A DNA stretch of 64,000 nucleotides from an uncultured Myxococcales bacterium (GTDB lineage Bacteria > Myxococcota > Myxococcia > Myxococcales > Myxococcaceae): contig CALJKW010000066.1 of NCBI GenBank assembly GCA_937980205.1, positions 62,001 to 126,000 of the forward strand, written 5' to 3'. The notes below the pieces were generated by a model. It was not told the origin of the DNA. It was given only the letters and a program-made list of their open reading frames with translations, and made no database searches. Both the position numbers and the translations under genes were made by a program. Positions 16,791 to 26,183 of this stretch are shown piece after piece. Positions within the stretch are counted from its first letter, which is position 1. Each line of letters starts with the position of its first letter.

Positions 16791-17639
16791 ATGATTCGCG
16801 CCAGCGCACTCGCGGTGATCGCAGTCTTCGCAGCGCTCCCCGCAGTGGCTGGCCCCATCGGCTACGCGCAAGCCACCGGCTACTTCAAGAAGGACTCGCG
16901 GCCGACGCTCTACCAGCCGCTCAACCTGCTCGACGGTCGCGACAACACCGCGTGGTGCTCGCCCACCGCCGACACGCTCAACGATCACCTCACCTTCGGC
17001 TTCAAGGGCCTCGAGCGCATCGAAGAGGTGCGCATCAGCACCGGCAACAACTTCTCCGCCGACACCTGGGCGCAGTTCGGGCGCGCGAAGAAGATCGAGC
17101 TGAGGTGGGTGAAGGGCAGCAAGACGATCGAGCTCGAAGACAAGCGCGGCATGCAGAGCATCACCTTCGACCCGCCGATCGAGGCCACGCGCTTCACGCT
17201 CGAGGTCCTCGACTCGCACCTCGCCGAAGATCCCGACAGCCCGGTGTGTCTCACCGACGTCATCTTCGTGGCCAGCGGGAAGCCGGCGAGCGGCACCTAC
17301 CTCGGCACGAAGCTCAAGTACGACAAGCAGACCGCGCAGGTGATGGGCACCTGGTTCGCCGGCTACGACGACAAGCCCGATCGCTTCCTCGAGTTCTTCT
17401 TCGACGGCACCTTCCGCTACTCGTACGAGCCGTACGACACGCAGAAGTACCAGCCCAAAGACGTCACCGGCGAATACGACGTCTCGCCCGGCCGCATGAC
17501 GTTTCAGATCGGCAAGGCGAAGAAGAGCGCCAAGATGAACCTCGACCCCAACACCAAGGGCAAGAAGGGCGGCATGGTGCTCGTGTTCGAGGGAGACCTG
17601 CCCGACGACCTGAAGCAGCAGTTCAGGTCGGTGCCCTAG
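16791..17639 (+). CDS. exported protein with discoidin-like (NADase-type glycan-binding) domain
   Basis: A 282-residue protein. The second in-frame ATG (16791) is chosen because it begins a clean signal peptide (MIRASALAVIAVFAALPAVAG). Residues about 30-165 form an F5/8-type-C-like fold: YQPLNLLDGRDNTAWCSP, followed by a strand-rich segment ending VCLTDVIFV. The NLLDG-x4-AWC signature is typical of discoidin-like binding domains, including the NADase-type glycan-binding family. Residues 170-282 are a second beta-rich domain (VMGTWFAGYDDKPDRFLEFFFDGTFRYSY), possibly lipocalin-like. It probably binds a carbohydrate or envelope component outside the inner membrane. It ends 103 bases before a convergent gene, across a REP-like repeat. 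Confidence 0.78.
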   Translation: MIRASALAVIAVFAALPAVAGPIGYAQATGYFKKDSRPTLYQPLNLLDGRDNTAWCSPTADTLNDHLTFGFKGLERIEEVRISTGNNFSADTWAQFGRAKKIELRWVKGSKTIELEDKRGMQSITFDPPIEATRFTLEVLDSHLAEDPDSPVCLTDVIFVASGKPASGTYLGTKLKYDKQTAQVMGTWFAGYDDKPDRFLEFFFDGTFRYSYEPYDTQKYQPKDVTGEYDVSPGRMTFQIGKAKKSAKMNLDPNTKGKKGGMVLVFEGDLPDDLKQQFRSVP

Positions 17640-17644
17640 CGGGC

Positions 17645-17742
17645 GCAGTGCCGCGGAAAAGGGGACAGGCACCTTTTCCGAACGGAGCTCTCGCCAGCTC
17701 GAAGGGCACTGCTCCGGAAAAGGAGCCAGTCCCCTTTTCCGC
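17645..17742. repeat. REP-like palindromic unit (BIME), GGGGACAGGC type
   Basis: Two facing palindromes fill the convergent gap. The first is GGAAAAGG-GGACAGGCA-CCTTTTCC (17655-17679); the second, GGAAAAGG-AGCCAGTCC-CCTTTTCC (17716-17740). They are also inverted relative to each other, and outer arms GCAGTGCC (17645-17652) and GGCACTGC (17705-17712) extend the structure. The core GGGGACAGGC recurs at 29014. This is the architecture of repetitive extragenic palindromes paired in opposite orientation. It may also work as a bidirectional terminator for the two converging genes. Confidence 0.75.
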
Positions 17743-18141
17743 TTACGCCGCGCCGGCCTTCTTCTTCGTCTTCAGCGACGACCACGCCTTGAAGAAGGCG
17801 ACGATCTCGGAGACGGCCTGCTTGGCGTCCGTCGCGTCCTTGAACTCGGACTCGAGGAACATCCCGCCGCACGATTCGCAGGAGTCGTACTGCAGCGGGT
17901 GATTGCGCTCACCTCCCACGATCGTGACCAGATCGACCTGGCAGTCCGGGCACTGTCCGGCCATCGCGTCGGGATCCATCTTCCCGCCCAGCGACTCGAG
18001 CCCAGGGAGGTTGTTGTGAAGCAGCAGGCGATTCAGGTCGCTGACGTCAACCCAAAGCCCGCCGCACTGACCGCACTTGCGAAGCGCCATGTCCTCTCCG
18101 TCGAGAGAGGCCATTTCGACGCCGCAACTGGGGCAATCCAT
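17743..18141 (-). CDS. double zinc-ribbon (TFIIB-type) protein
   Basis: A 132-residue cytoplasmic protein with two zf-TFIIB-like ribbons: MDCPSCGVEMASL ... RKCGQCGGLWVD (residues 1-32) and GQCPDCQVDLVTI ... YDSCESCGGMFLE (residues about 62-98). Each has the CP-x-C plus C-x2-CGG-x-(F/W) pattern. The C-terminal 35 residues are a Lys-rich helix. The role is unknown; nucleic-acid or protein binding is typical of ribbons. It lies downstream of murA on the same strand but 97 bases away, so it may have its own promoter. Confidence 0.88.
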   Translation of the reverse strand: MDCPSCGVEMASLDGEDMALRKCGQCGGLWVDVSDLNRLLLHNNLPGLESLGGKMDPDAMAGQCPDCQVDLVTIVGGERNHPLQYDSCESCGGMFLESEFKDATDAKQAVSEIVAFFKAWSSLKTKKKAGAA

Positions 18142-18202
18142 AAAAGAAGAACGACTCCTGTGAGGGTGATTTCGGAATGGTAAGGCGCGCCGATCGCTTC
18201 AT

Positions 18203-18225
18203 GCAACCCGAGATGTGGGGTTGTT
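18203..18225 (-). terminator. possible terminator hairpin downstream of murA
   Basis: A short inverted repeat, CAACCC and GGGTTG separated by 8 bases, lies about 15 bases past the murA stop. On the leftward transcript it would form a small GC stem, but no clear U-run follows, so it is a weak candidate. Confidence 0.3.
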
Positions 18226-18238
18226 ACCGATCAGTTGC

Positions 18239-19501
18239 TCATGAGCCCTTGACTCTCTTGATGTCCGCGCCAAGGGACTGCAGCTTCCGCTCGAGGTGCT
18301 CGTAGCCGCGGTCGAGGTGGTACACGCGGCTGACCGTCGTCTTGCCCTCGGCGCGAAGCCCCGCCAGCACCAGCGACGCCGACGCCCGAAGGTCCGTCGC
18401 CATCACCGGCGCCCCGCTCAAGCGCTGCTGCCCGCGCACCACCGCCACCGCGCCGTCGACGGTGATGTCCGCTCCCATGCGGCGCAGCTCGGCCACGTGC
18501 ATGTACCGGTTCTCGAAGATGTTCTCCGTGATGACGCTCGTGCCTTCCGCGCACGTCATCAGCGCCATCACCTGCGCCTGCATGTCGGTGGGAAACCCGG
18601 GGTGCTCCTGCGTCTTGATGTCGACCGCGCGCACGCGCTCAGGGCCCTTGCAGCGGATGCCGCCGCCCTCGTGCGTCACCGTGCAGCCGGTCTCGCGGAG
18701 CTTCAGGATCAGCGCCTCGAGGTGCTCGGGCACGGCCTCCTTCACCAGCACGTCGCCGCCGGTGATCGCCGCCGCCACCAAGAGCGTCCCCGCCTCGATC
18801 CGGTCGGGGATGATCGCGTGATCGACCGGCTTCAGCGTGTCCACGCCCTCGATGGAGATGAGGTCCGTTCCCGCGCCGCTCACCTTCGCGCCCATCTTGT
18901 TGAGCACGCGCGCCAGCTCTTCGACCTCGGGCTCGCGCGCCGCGTTCTCGATGAGCGTGCGGCCCTTCGCGAGCACCGCCGCCATCATCACGTTCTCGGT
19001 GCCGGTGACGGTGATGAGATCGAACCCCAGGCGCGCGCCCGTGAGCCGCTCGGCCCGCGCCTCGACGTAGCCCTCGGTCAGCTCGATCTGCGCGCCCAGC
19101 GCCTTGAGGCCTTTGAGGTGCTGGTCGATCGGCCGGGCGCCGATCGCGCAGCCGCCGGGCATCGACACCCGCGCCCGGCCGTGACGCGCCGCGAGCGGCC
19201 CGAGCACGAGCACCGACGCGCGCATCGTCTTCACCAGCTCGTACGGAGCTTCCGGCGTCACGCTGCGCGGCACGCGGATCTTCACCTCGTGCTTGGGCGC
19301 CGACCAGTCGCACTCGCAGCCCATCGTGCGCAGCACCTTCAGCATCGTCGACACGTCGGCGAGGTCGGGCACGTTGCGGAACGTGTGCTCTCCCTCGGCC
19401 AGCAGCGCCGACGCGAGGATCGGCAGCGCGGCGTTCTTCGCGCCGCTCGCGTGCGTCTCGCCCTGCATCGGCCCGTTGCCCTTGATGACGATCGCGTCCA
19501 T
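18239..19501 (-). CDS. murA: UDP-N-acetylglucosamine 1-carboxyvinyltransferase MurA
   Basis: First committed step of peptidoglycan synthesis: transfers enolpyruvate from PEP to UDP-GlcNAc, in the cytoplasm. The 420 residues match the family length. Lys22 lies in GAKNAALP, and the catalytic Cys118 in MPGGCAIGARPID, so the enzyme has the fosfomycin-sensitive Cys. The TENVMMAAVLA and EHPGFPTDMQAQ segments are typical of the EPSP-synthase fold. It is the last gene of prfA-prmC-murA, starting 6 bases after prmC ends. The ATG start is unambiguous. Confidence 0.98.
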   Translation of the reverse strand: MDAIVIKGNGPMQGETHASGAKNAALPILASALLAEGEHTFRNVPDLADVSTMLKVLRTMGCECDWSAPKHEVKIRVPRSVTPEAPYELVKTMRASVLVLGPLAARHGRARVSMPGGCAIGARPIDQHLKGLKALGAQIELTEGYVEARAERLTGARLGFDLITVTGTENVMMAAVLAKGRTLIENAAREPEVEELARVLNKMGAKVSGAGTDLISIEGVDTLKPVDHAIIPDRIEAGTLLVAAAITGGDVLVKEAVPEHLEALILKLRETGCTVTHEGGGIRCKGPERVRAVDIKTQEHPGFPTDMQAQVMALMTCAEGTSVITENIFENRYMHVAELRRMGADITVDGAVAVVRGQQRLSGAPVMATDLRASASLVLAGLRAEGKTTVSRVYHLDRGYEHLERKLQSLGADIKRVKGS

Positions 19502-19507
19502 GTGGAT

Positions 19508-20345
19508 TCAGCTCCGTGCGAAGGCGAGTCTGTCGAGCCGCGCGAGGTCCTTCTCGATGCGCACCTCGTGGTAGCCGGCCCGCGTGAGAATGTCTTTCAC
19601 GGCATCTCCTTGTCCGTCGCCGATCTCCAGTGCAAGTGAGCCGCCAACCTTCAGGTAGGCCTTCGCCCCGTCGGCGATGCGCCGCACGAAGTCGAGGCCG
19701 TCGGCGCCGCCGTCGAGCGCCAGCTTCGGCTCGCGCTGCACCTCGCGCTGCAGCGTGGCCAGCTCGCCCGCCTTCACGTACGGCGGGTTCGAGACGATGA
19801 CGTCGAACTTCGGCCCCTCGGGCACTGCCTGGAACAGATCGCCCTCGAGCACCGTGACGCGGCTGCCGGCGCCGAGACTCTCAGCGTTCGCCTTCGCGAC
19901 CGCGCACGCGCCGCCCGAGACGTCCGTCGCCCACACCGAGGCCTCGGGCAGCTCGAGCGCGATCGTCACCGCGATGCAGCCCGAGCCCGTGCACAGATCC
20001 AGCACGCGCGCAGGCTTCAGCCGCACGATCGCCTCGACGAGCAGCTCGGTCTCGGGGCGGGGGATGAGGACGCGCGCGTCGACCTGGAACTTGCGGCCGT
20101 AGAAGTCTTTCAGGCCGGTCAGGTACTGCGTGGGCTCTCCGGCGATGCGGCGCTGAATGAGGCCGCGGTAGCCGGCGAGCTCGTCCTTCGTCAGCGGGCG
20201 ATCGAGGTCGGTGTACAGCTTGATGCGATCGAGCTTCAGGCTGTGCGCGAGCAGCAGCTCCGCCGTCAGCCGCGGAGCGTCCACGCTCGACTTCTCGAAG
20301 TGCTGCGACGTCCACCCGAGGACTTTGCGGACCGTCCAGGTCTCG

Positions 20346-20353
<8 letters not shown>
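19508..20353 (-). CDS. prmC: release factor glutamine methyltransferase PrmC
   Basis: Methylates the Gln of the GGQ motif of release factors. Residues 1-80 form the helical RF-binding domain (TSQHFEKSSVDAPRLTAELLLAHSL). The SAM-binding loop is VLDLCTGSGCIAVTIA (residues 117-132) and the catalytic NPPY is at 189-192. A total of 281 residues is normal. Its ATG lies 8 bases inside the end of prfA, whose product is its substrate, so the two are translationally coupled. Confidence 0.97.
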
Positions 20354-21371
<1,018 letters not shown>

Positions 21372-21419
21372 CGCGACGCACGTCTAAGAGACGCTCGCAC
21401 CTCAACGCAAGGAACAACC

Positions 21420-21536
21420 ATGGCCAAGCAGCGTTCGAACCGGACGAAGAAGAAGCTGAAGAACCGTTCGAAGAACAAGCGCGGAGTCCTCAAGCGCCGT
21501 CGCATTCGCGCCCGCAAGGCGAAGGGCAAGTACTGA
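21420..21536 (+). CDS. 38-residue highly basic peptide
   Basis: A small ORF with a good ribosome binding site (AAGGA, 6 bases before ATG). The product (MAKQRSNRTKKKLKNRSKN then RRRIRARKAKGKY at the end) has about 20 Lys/Arg of 38 residues. The composition resembles small ribosomal or nucleic-acid-binding peptides, but I cannot match it to a named ribosomal protein. It is divergent from prfA, and its TGA overlaps the presumed CTG start of the next gene (CTGA), so it is probably translated. It may also act as a leader that couples translation of the lipoprotein. Confidence 0.6.
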   Translation: MAKQRSNRTKKKLKNRSKNKRGVLKRRRIRARKAKGKY

Positions 21537-22768
21537 AGTCGCCGGTCGCCGCCGCGCTGGCCGTGCTCGCCGCGGCCTGCGCGTCGTCCGGCTGCTCCAG
21601 CGGCGCTGCCGCTGACGCGGGGCCCGACCTCTTTCTGCCCGACGCGCAGACTCCGCTGTTCGAGCGGGGCCTGGTCGTCCCCGACTGGTCGCTGCCGTGC
21701 ACTCCGCACGACGGCGGGCCGCCGCAGAACGAGTGCAACCACCACGGCTCGACGATCGCCGAGCTCGGTGACGGCACCATCGCGATCGCCTGGTTCCACG
21801 GCATCGCCGAGAAGTCGCTCGACACGCGACAGGTGTGGTCTCGGAAGGCGCCGGGCGGCACGTTCTCGGCCCCCGAGCTGCTCTACGACGATCCCGTCCG
21901 ATCCGAGGGCAACGTGGCGCTCTGGCGCAGCGAGACCGGCACGCTCTTCCACTTCTTCGTCAACATCGAGGGCTCCGGCTGGGGAGAGGCCCGCATGCGG
22001 CTGCGCCGCTCCACCGACGAGGGCAAGACGTTCAGCGAGCCGGTCACGCTGCTGAACGAAGACTGCTTCATGATCCGCGCGCCGCCGGTGCGGCTCAACG
22101 GCGGAGAGCTCTTGCTGCCGACCTACGCCGAGTGCCTCGCCGTGCCGACGTTCGTGAGGTCGAGGGACGACTTCGCCACGTGGACGGTCGAGAAGAACTG
22201 GCAGCAGGGCACCTGGTTCCTCGATCACGTCGGCCAGATTCAGCCGTGGGCGCTCGTGCGGGGCGACGGGCGCGTCTCGATCGTCACCCGAGACGGGACG
22301 ATGAAGAACCGCGTCGGGCTCATGGTGTCGACCGATGCGCGCGCGTCGGCGTTCTCGCCGACGAAGGCGATGGTGCTGCCGAACCCCGGGGCCGCGGTGG
22401 CGCAGGTGCGGCTCGCCGACGGGCACGTGGTCATCATCTTCAACAACAGCCCCGACGGCCGGCAGCCGCTCTCGGCGGCGGTCAGCGACGACGAAGGAGA
22501 GACGATCGTGGCGATCCGCGATCTGGTCGTCGACGAGTGCGCCGCCGACGAGTGCTCGTACCCCGCCGTGATGCAGAGCCTGCGCGACGGCACGATCTGG
22601 GTCTCGTACACGCACAACCGGAAGACGATCGGCTGGGTGCGGTTCAACGAGGCGTGGCTGCGGCAGGGCACGCAGCGGCCGCAGGTGACGTGCCCGCTCG
22701 GAGAGACGTGCACCGCCGGCGTCTGCTCCGGCTGCAGCGGTCAGTGCTTCGAGCAGTGCGTCCGGTAG
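21533..22768 (+). CDS. sialidase-fold (BNR/Asp-box) lipoprotein, probable CTG start
   Basis: About 411 residues. No ATG, GTG or TTG is available near the N terminus in this frame. The signal sequence (L/M-KSPVAAALAVLAAACASSGC) begins exactly at a CTG that overlaps the upstream stop as CTGA, so CTG is the likely start. The lipobox is LAAAC or SSGC. The body is a six-bladed propeller-like sequence: WSRKAPGGTFSAPELLYDD, RRSTDEGKTFSEPVTLL (a clear Asp-box), GLMVSTDARASAF, AAVSDDEGETI, and DGTIWVSYTHNRKTIGW. The C-terminal tail is Cys-rich. Family members are exo-sialidases or glycan-binding proteins; the catalytic Arg triad cannot be confirmed by eye. It is an envelope lipoprotein. Confidence 0.75.
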   Translation: MKSPVAAALAVLAAACASSGCSSGAAADAGPDLFLPDAQTPLFERGLVVPDWSLPCTPHDGGPPQNECNHHGSTIAELGDGTIAIAWFHGIAEKSLDTRQVWSRKAPGGTFSAPELLYDDPVRSEGNVALWRSETGTLFHFFVNIEGSGWGEARMRLRRSTDEGKTFSEPVTLLNEDCFMIRAPPVRLNGGELLLPTYAECLAVPTFVRSRDDFATWTVEKNWQQGTWFLDHVGQIQPWALVRGDGRVSIVTRDGTMKNRVGLMVSTDARASAFSPTKAMVLPNPGAAVAQVRLADGHVVIIFNNSPDGRQPLSAAVSDDEGETIVAIRDLVVDECAADECSYPAVMQSLRDGTIWVSYTHNRKTIGWVRFNEAWLRQGTQRPQVTCPLGETCTAGVCSGCSGQCFEQCVR

Positions 22769-22793
22769 GTCGGAGCACCGACGCTCCATTTCT

Positions 22794-23747
22794 TCAGGGG
22801 GTGATCGCCTCGCGGCGGCCGCTGGCCTGAGATCGCGCGGCGGCGTCGAGCACGGCCTGGACGCGCGCGCCGTCTTTGAAGCTCGCGAGGCGGGCGAGAT
22901 CTCCCTCGACGAAGTGGCGGGCTGCGGTGACGTGCGCCTCGGCCCACGGCTCGCGGTGGTGGGGGCGCGGGTCGAGGCCGTGCGCGACGTCGCGCCAGCC
23001 GCCGTCGATGAAGGCTCGCGGCGCGCTCACCCGCCAGCCGCCCACCGACGGCTGGTAGCCGCCGAAGAAGCCGGCTTCCCAACCTTCGCCGGCGATCGAC
23101 CACGAGCCGTGGATGCCGGGCTCGGCGGTGGGGCGGTGGATCAGGTTGAGGCGCCCGCCGCTGCGCAGGCCCACGTGCAGCGCGATGGCTCCGTCGCCGA
23201 TCGAGGCGAAGACGGACTCGGGCTCTCCGCGCGTGAGCCAGAGCGCGGCGTCGATGATGTGCGAGGTGCCTCCGAAGTCGCCGGTGCCTTCGAGCGTGGT
23301 GACGAAGCTCGAGCGCAGCGTGACGTCGAGCTCGCGGACGGCGCTCTTCGTCATGAGCCAGGCGCGCAGGCCGATGAGCGGCGGCAGCTGGCGGTAGGGG
23401 AAGCTGACGGCGCAGCGGACTCCGCTGGCGGCGGCGGCGGCGACGAGCTCGCGGGCCTCGGCCAGGGTCATCGCGAGCGGCTTCTCGCAGAGCACGTGCT
23501 TCTTGGCGGCGAGCGCGGCGCGGACGTGATCGCGGTGCAGGCCGTCGGGGCTCGCGACGACGACGATGTCGACGAGCTCACACAGCTTGCGCACGTCGTC
23601 GGTGGCGGTCGCGATGTTCTCGCGCTGCGCGATGCCTCGCGTCTTCTCGAGGTTCTTGCCGCAGAGCACTGCGACGTCGGCCCCCGCTGCTCGGAAAGCG
23701 CCGATGTGCATGCGACCCCAGCCCGTCCCGATGATTCCGACTTTCAT
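22794..23747 (-). CDS. Gfo/Idh/MocA-family NAD(P)-dependent oxidoreductase
   Basis: A 317-residue cytoplasmic dehydrogenase. The N-terminal Rossmann fold reads MKVGIIGTGWGRMHIGAFRAAG. VVVASPDGLHRDHVRAALAAKKHVLCEKPLA contains the family Glu-Lys-Pro motif at residues 88-90. FGGTSHIIDAALWL at about 157-170 carries the Asp/His catalytic segment. It probably oxidises or epimerises a sugar or cyclitol; the substrate is unknown. It is a single gene. The 5' side faces a gene-free block of 580 bases. Confidence 0.92.
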   Translation of the reverse strand: MKVGIIGTGWGRMHIGAFRAAGADVAVLCGKNLEKTRGIAQRENIATATDDVRKLCELVDIVVVASPDGLHRDHVRAALAAKKHVLCEKPLAMTLAEARELVAAAAASGVRCAVSFPYRQLPPLIGLRAWLMTKSAVRELDVTLRSSFVTTLEGTGDFGGTSHIIDAALWLTRGEPESVFASIGDGAIALHVGLRSGGRLNLIHRPTAEPGIHGSWSIAGEGWEAGFFGGYQPSVGGWRVSAPRAFIDGGWRDVAHGLDPRPHHREPWAEAHVTAARHFVEGDLARLASFKDGARVQAVLDAAARSQASGRREAITP

Positions 23748-24329
23748 GGGGCTGCCTTACACCGCGGCTCGCGCGGCCGAGAGTGATTCCGACCTCGACG
23801 GGATCGGGAGTCCGAGGGAGGAAGAGTGGGGCAGCTCCAGGGCCTGCTTCGTGGCCTCGGTCCGGACGGTGTCTTTGGGGCATCGGTGGGAACGGCGGTT
23901 TCCTGCATGGCTGCGCCGAGGCGGGAGAGGCCGTGGAGGTGTTCAACCCCAAAGTTTTTCGCGCGCGCATCCCCTAAAACTTTGGGGGATACGCGCTCAA
24001 AAAACTTTCCCCGCACACCCCCAGCCCCCGCAGGGGCAGTGACACGCCCAGGGGAGGAACCGCCGTTCCCTCGCCAGCCGCACGCCAGCGCATCGATCCG
24101 CGCCCAGGAACCCAGGCCCAGGGGCTGAGTCACTCCTCCTCCCTCCACGCCTCGAGCTGGAGCGAGGTACGTCTCCGCGCGCGGGCGCCGAGCCTGATTC
24201 CGACCTCGCCTGTCACGCGGCGCACGAGCCCGCTGAAGCGGGAAGTGGCCTGCTCGCCAGCCGTGAGAAGCCTCCGTTCCCACCGAAGCCACGGCGCCCA
24301 CGCGCGCGACGCAGGCCCACCGGGGCGAG
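23748..24329. other. gene-free block with nested inverted repeats
   Basis: About 580 bases with no convincing gene: the open frames here have no start signal, no recognisable product and codon use that simply mirrors the GC content. Two inverted repeats are nested. The outer arms are GGGAACGGCGGTT (near 23889) and AACCGCCGTTCCC (near 24058). The inner arms are CCCCAAAGTTTT (23947-23958) and AAAACTTTGGGG (23976-23987), with a further related copy, AAAACTTTCCCC, from 24001. The AT-rich inner stem stands out in this GC-rich sequence. It may be a remnant of a small mobile or REP-type element, or a regulatory region upstream of the oxidoreductase. Confidence 0.55.
23947..23987. repeat. 12 bp inverted repeat, AT-rich stem
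   Basis: CCCCAAAGTTTT and AAAACTTTGGGG form a perfect 12 bp stem with a 17-base loop. A third half-copy follows about 13 bases later. It lies inside a longer inverted repeat with GGGAACGGCGGTT-type arms. Confidence 0.7.
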
Positions 24330-25346
24330 CTACTTCGCGGCAGCGCCCGTGCGCAGCGGCTTCGAGATCTTCTCGATGTGCTCGAGCACCGCGACACCCG
24401 CATCGCCCTCGGCGAAGTACGGCTGCACCGGCACCTCGGGGTACCGATCACTGAACGCGGGATAGATCTTCTGCCCCGCGAACGAAGCACCGCGAAACCG
24501 AAGCTCGAGCAGCGCCGTGCGCTTGTCGCCCGGGTTCCAGTTCCCGCCGAACACGAAGTTCCCCAGCGAGTACGCGATCGGCGCGCCCTTGTACGTCTCC
24601 ATCCCCTGGAGCACGTGCGGGTGCGACCCGATCACCGCCGCAGCCCCCGAGTCGATCGCCAGGTGCGCGAGCTCGACCTGGTAGGCTTCAGGCTGCGTCT
24701 TCCCCTCGCGGCCCCAGTGGAAGAACGGGATCACCACGTCGGCCCGCGCCCGCGCGGCGCCGATGTCCTCCACCAGCCACTTCTTCATCAGCTCGAGGTC
24801 GTTGTGATGCCCGGCCACCCCCGGAGTCTTCTCCGTCGCGATCACCGCCGGCGGCTCGATGTTCCGATCGCCGAGGAAGAAGTACCCGAGGAACGCGAAC
24901 CGCGTGCCCTTCACCGTGATCACCGCCGGCTCGCGCGCGGCGGCCAGCGAGCGACCCGCACCGAAGTGCACGATCTTCGCCGCGTCGAGCGTGGACAACG
25001 TGTCGGCGAGGCCGACCTCTCCGTAGTCCATGAGGTGGTTGTTCGCGAGCGACACGACGTCGACGCCGCCCGACTCGAGCGCGGCGACCAGCGCCGGAGA
25101 CGCCCGGAAGTTGAAGTTCTTCGGAACCTTCTCGCCCCGCGACGTGAACGGGCACTCCAGGTTCACCACGAACACGTCGGCCTTCGTCGTCAGCCCGCGC
25201 ACGCGATCGAAGCCCCAGCCGAGCATCGCGTCGCGCGGCTTGCCCTTCGCGATCTGCTCCTCGACGTATTCCTCGTAGTGAAAGCCCAAGGTCACGTCGC
25301 CCGAGAACAACAGGGTGACGACAGCAGTGGCGATGCCCGCGTCCAA
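24330..25346 (-). CDS. CapA-like (poly-gamma-glutamate synthesis family) metallophosphatase-fold protein
   Basis: A 338-residue protein with TTG as probable start, because LLFSGDVTLGF, the first strand and Asp motif of the fold, begins ten residues later and the divergent TPR gene starts only 21 bases away. Family motifs are FVVNLECPFT, VSLANNHLMDYG, HFGAGRSLAAAREPAV, VIPFFHWGRE, AAAVIGSHPHVLQG and IAYSLGNFVFG. CapA relatives are linked to capsule polymer export or act as extracytoplasmic phosphoesterases; no capB or capC is nearby, so a PGA role is unlikely. The short hydrophobic N terminus (DAGIATAVVTLLFSG) is a poor signal peptide, and location is uncertain. Confidence 0.87.
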   Translation of the reverse strand: MDAGIATAVVTLLFSGDVTLGFHYEEYVEEQIAKGKPRDAMLGWGFDRVRGLTTKADVFVVNLECPFTSRGEKVPKNFNFRASPALVAALESGGVDVVSLANNHLMDYGEVGLADTLSTLDAAKIVHFGAGRSLAAAREPAVITVKGTRFAFLGYFFLGDRNIEPPAVIATEKTPGVAGHHNDLELMKKWLVEDIGAARARADVVIPFFHWGREGKTQPEAYQVELAHLAIDSGAAAVIGSHPHVLQGMETYKGAPIAYSLGNFVFGGNWNPGDKRTALLELRFRGASFAGQKIYPAFSDRYPEVPVQPYFAEGDAGVAVLEHIEKISKPLRTGAAAK

Positions 25347-25367
25347 TCTGTTAGTTCCACTACCCCA

Positions 25368-26183
25368 GTGGCGAAGGAAAAAGACACTCTTTCGCAGTCC
25401 GACGAGCACAACGCTCGCGGCATCGAGCTTGCCGACCGCGGCTGGCTCGACGAGGCCATCAAGGAGTTCAAGAAGGCCATCGAGCTCGACCCCAGCTCCG
25501 CACACGCGCACGACAACCTCGCCACCGTCTACGCCGAGAAGAAGCAGTACCGCGACGCGCTCGCCGAGTACCTCACCGCGCTGCGCCTCGAGCCCGACTC
25601 CGCGACCGCGCACTACAACCTCGCCTGCTTCCTCTCCACGCACGGCCCCGACATGGCCGTCACCCAGTACAAGGAAGCCATCGAGCTCGACCCCGAGTAC
25701 CCCGACGCGCACCTGAACCTCGGCCTCACCCACGCCGACCTCGGCCACACCGAAGAGGCGATGAAAGAGCTCAACACCGCCATCGAGCTCGACCCCACCG
25801 ACGCCTTCCCGCGCCACGAGCTCGCCGCGCTGCAGATGGACGAGGGCGACTACCGCTCGGCCATCTCCCAGCTCAAAGAGGTCGTCCGCCTCGAGCCCGA
25901 CAACTTCGAGGCGCACCTCGACTTAGGCATCTGCTACGCGCAGAAGGGCTTCTACGCCGAGGCCGAGCGCGCCTACGAGCGCGCGAAGCAGCTCAACCCC
26001 GAAGACCTGCTCCTCACGTACAACCTCGGCGCGCTGTACGCCCTGTGGGACCGCCGCAAAGACGCGCTCCAGCACCTCGAGCGCGCCATCGCCATCGACC
26101 GCAACAAGGTCGCCGGCTGGCTCGCCACCGACCCGATGTTCGACTCGCTCAAGGGCGACCCCGAGTTCGAGGCGCTGCTCTAG
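25368..26183 (+). CDS. tetratricopeptide-repeat protein
   Basis: A 271-residue cytoplasmic protein with GTG start. At least six TPR units run from about residue 12 to 235, each with the canonical A-x4-x3-A-x-EL-P pattern, for example ELADRGWLDEAIKEFKKAI then ELDPSSAHAHDNLATVYAE. The final 25 residues (KVAGWLATDPMFDSLKGDPEF) match the typical TPR end-cap of the form DPDFDPLRDDPEF. It is a protein-protein adaptor. Its TAG overlaps the GTG of the CNNM/CorC gene (TAGTG), so they are coupled. Confidence 0.93.
   Translation: MAKEKDTLSQSDEHNARGIELADRGWLDEAIKEFKKAIELDPSSAHAHDNLATVYAEKKQYRDALAEYLTALRLEPDSATAHYNLACFLSTHGPDMAVTQYKEAIELDPEYPDAHLNLGLTHADLGHTEEAMKELNTAIELDPTDAFPRHELAALQMDEGDYRSAISQLKEVVRLEPDNFEAHLDLGICYAQKGFYAEAERAYERAKQLNPEDLLLTYNLGALYALWDRRKDALQHLERAIAIDRNKVAGWLATDPMFDSLKGDPEFEALL

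Noticed and set aside
23744..24490. A leftward gene in the gap before the CapA-like gene
   Set aside because: The frame overlaps the start of the oxidoreductase and the end of the CapA-like gene, has no ribosome site, and its product is Arg/Ala/Pro-rich with no pattern.
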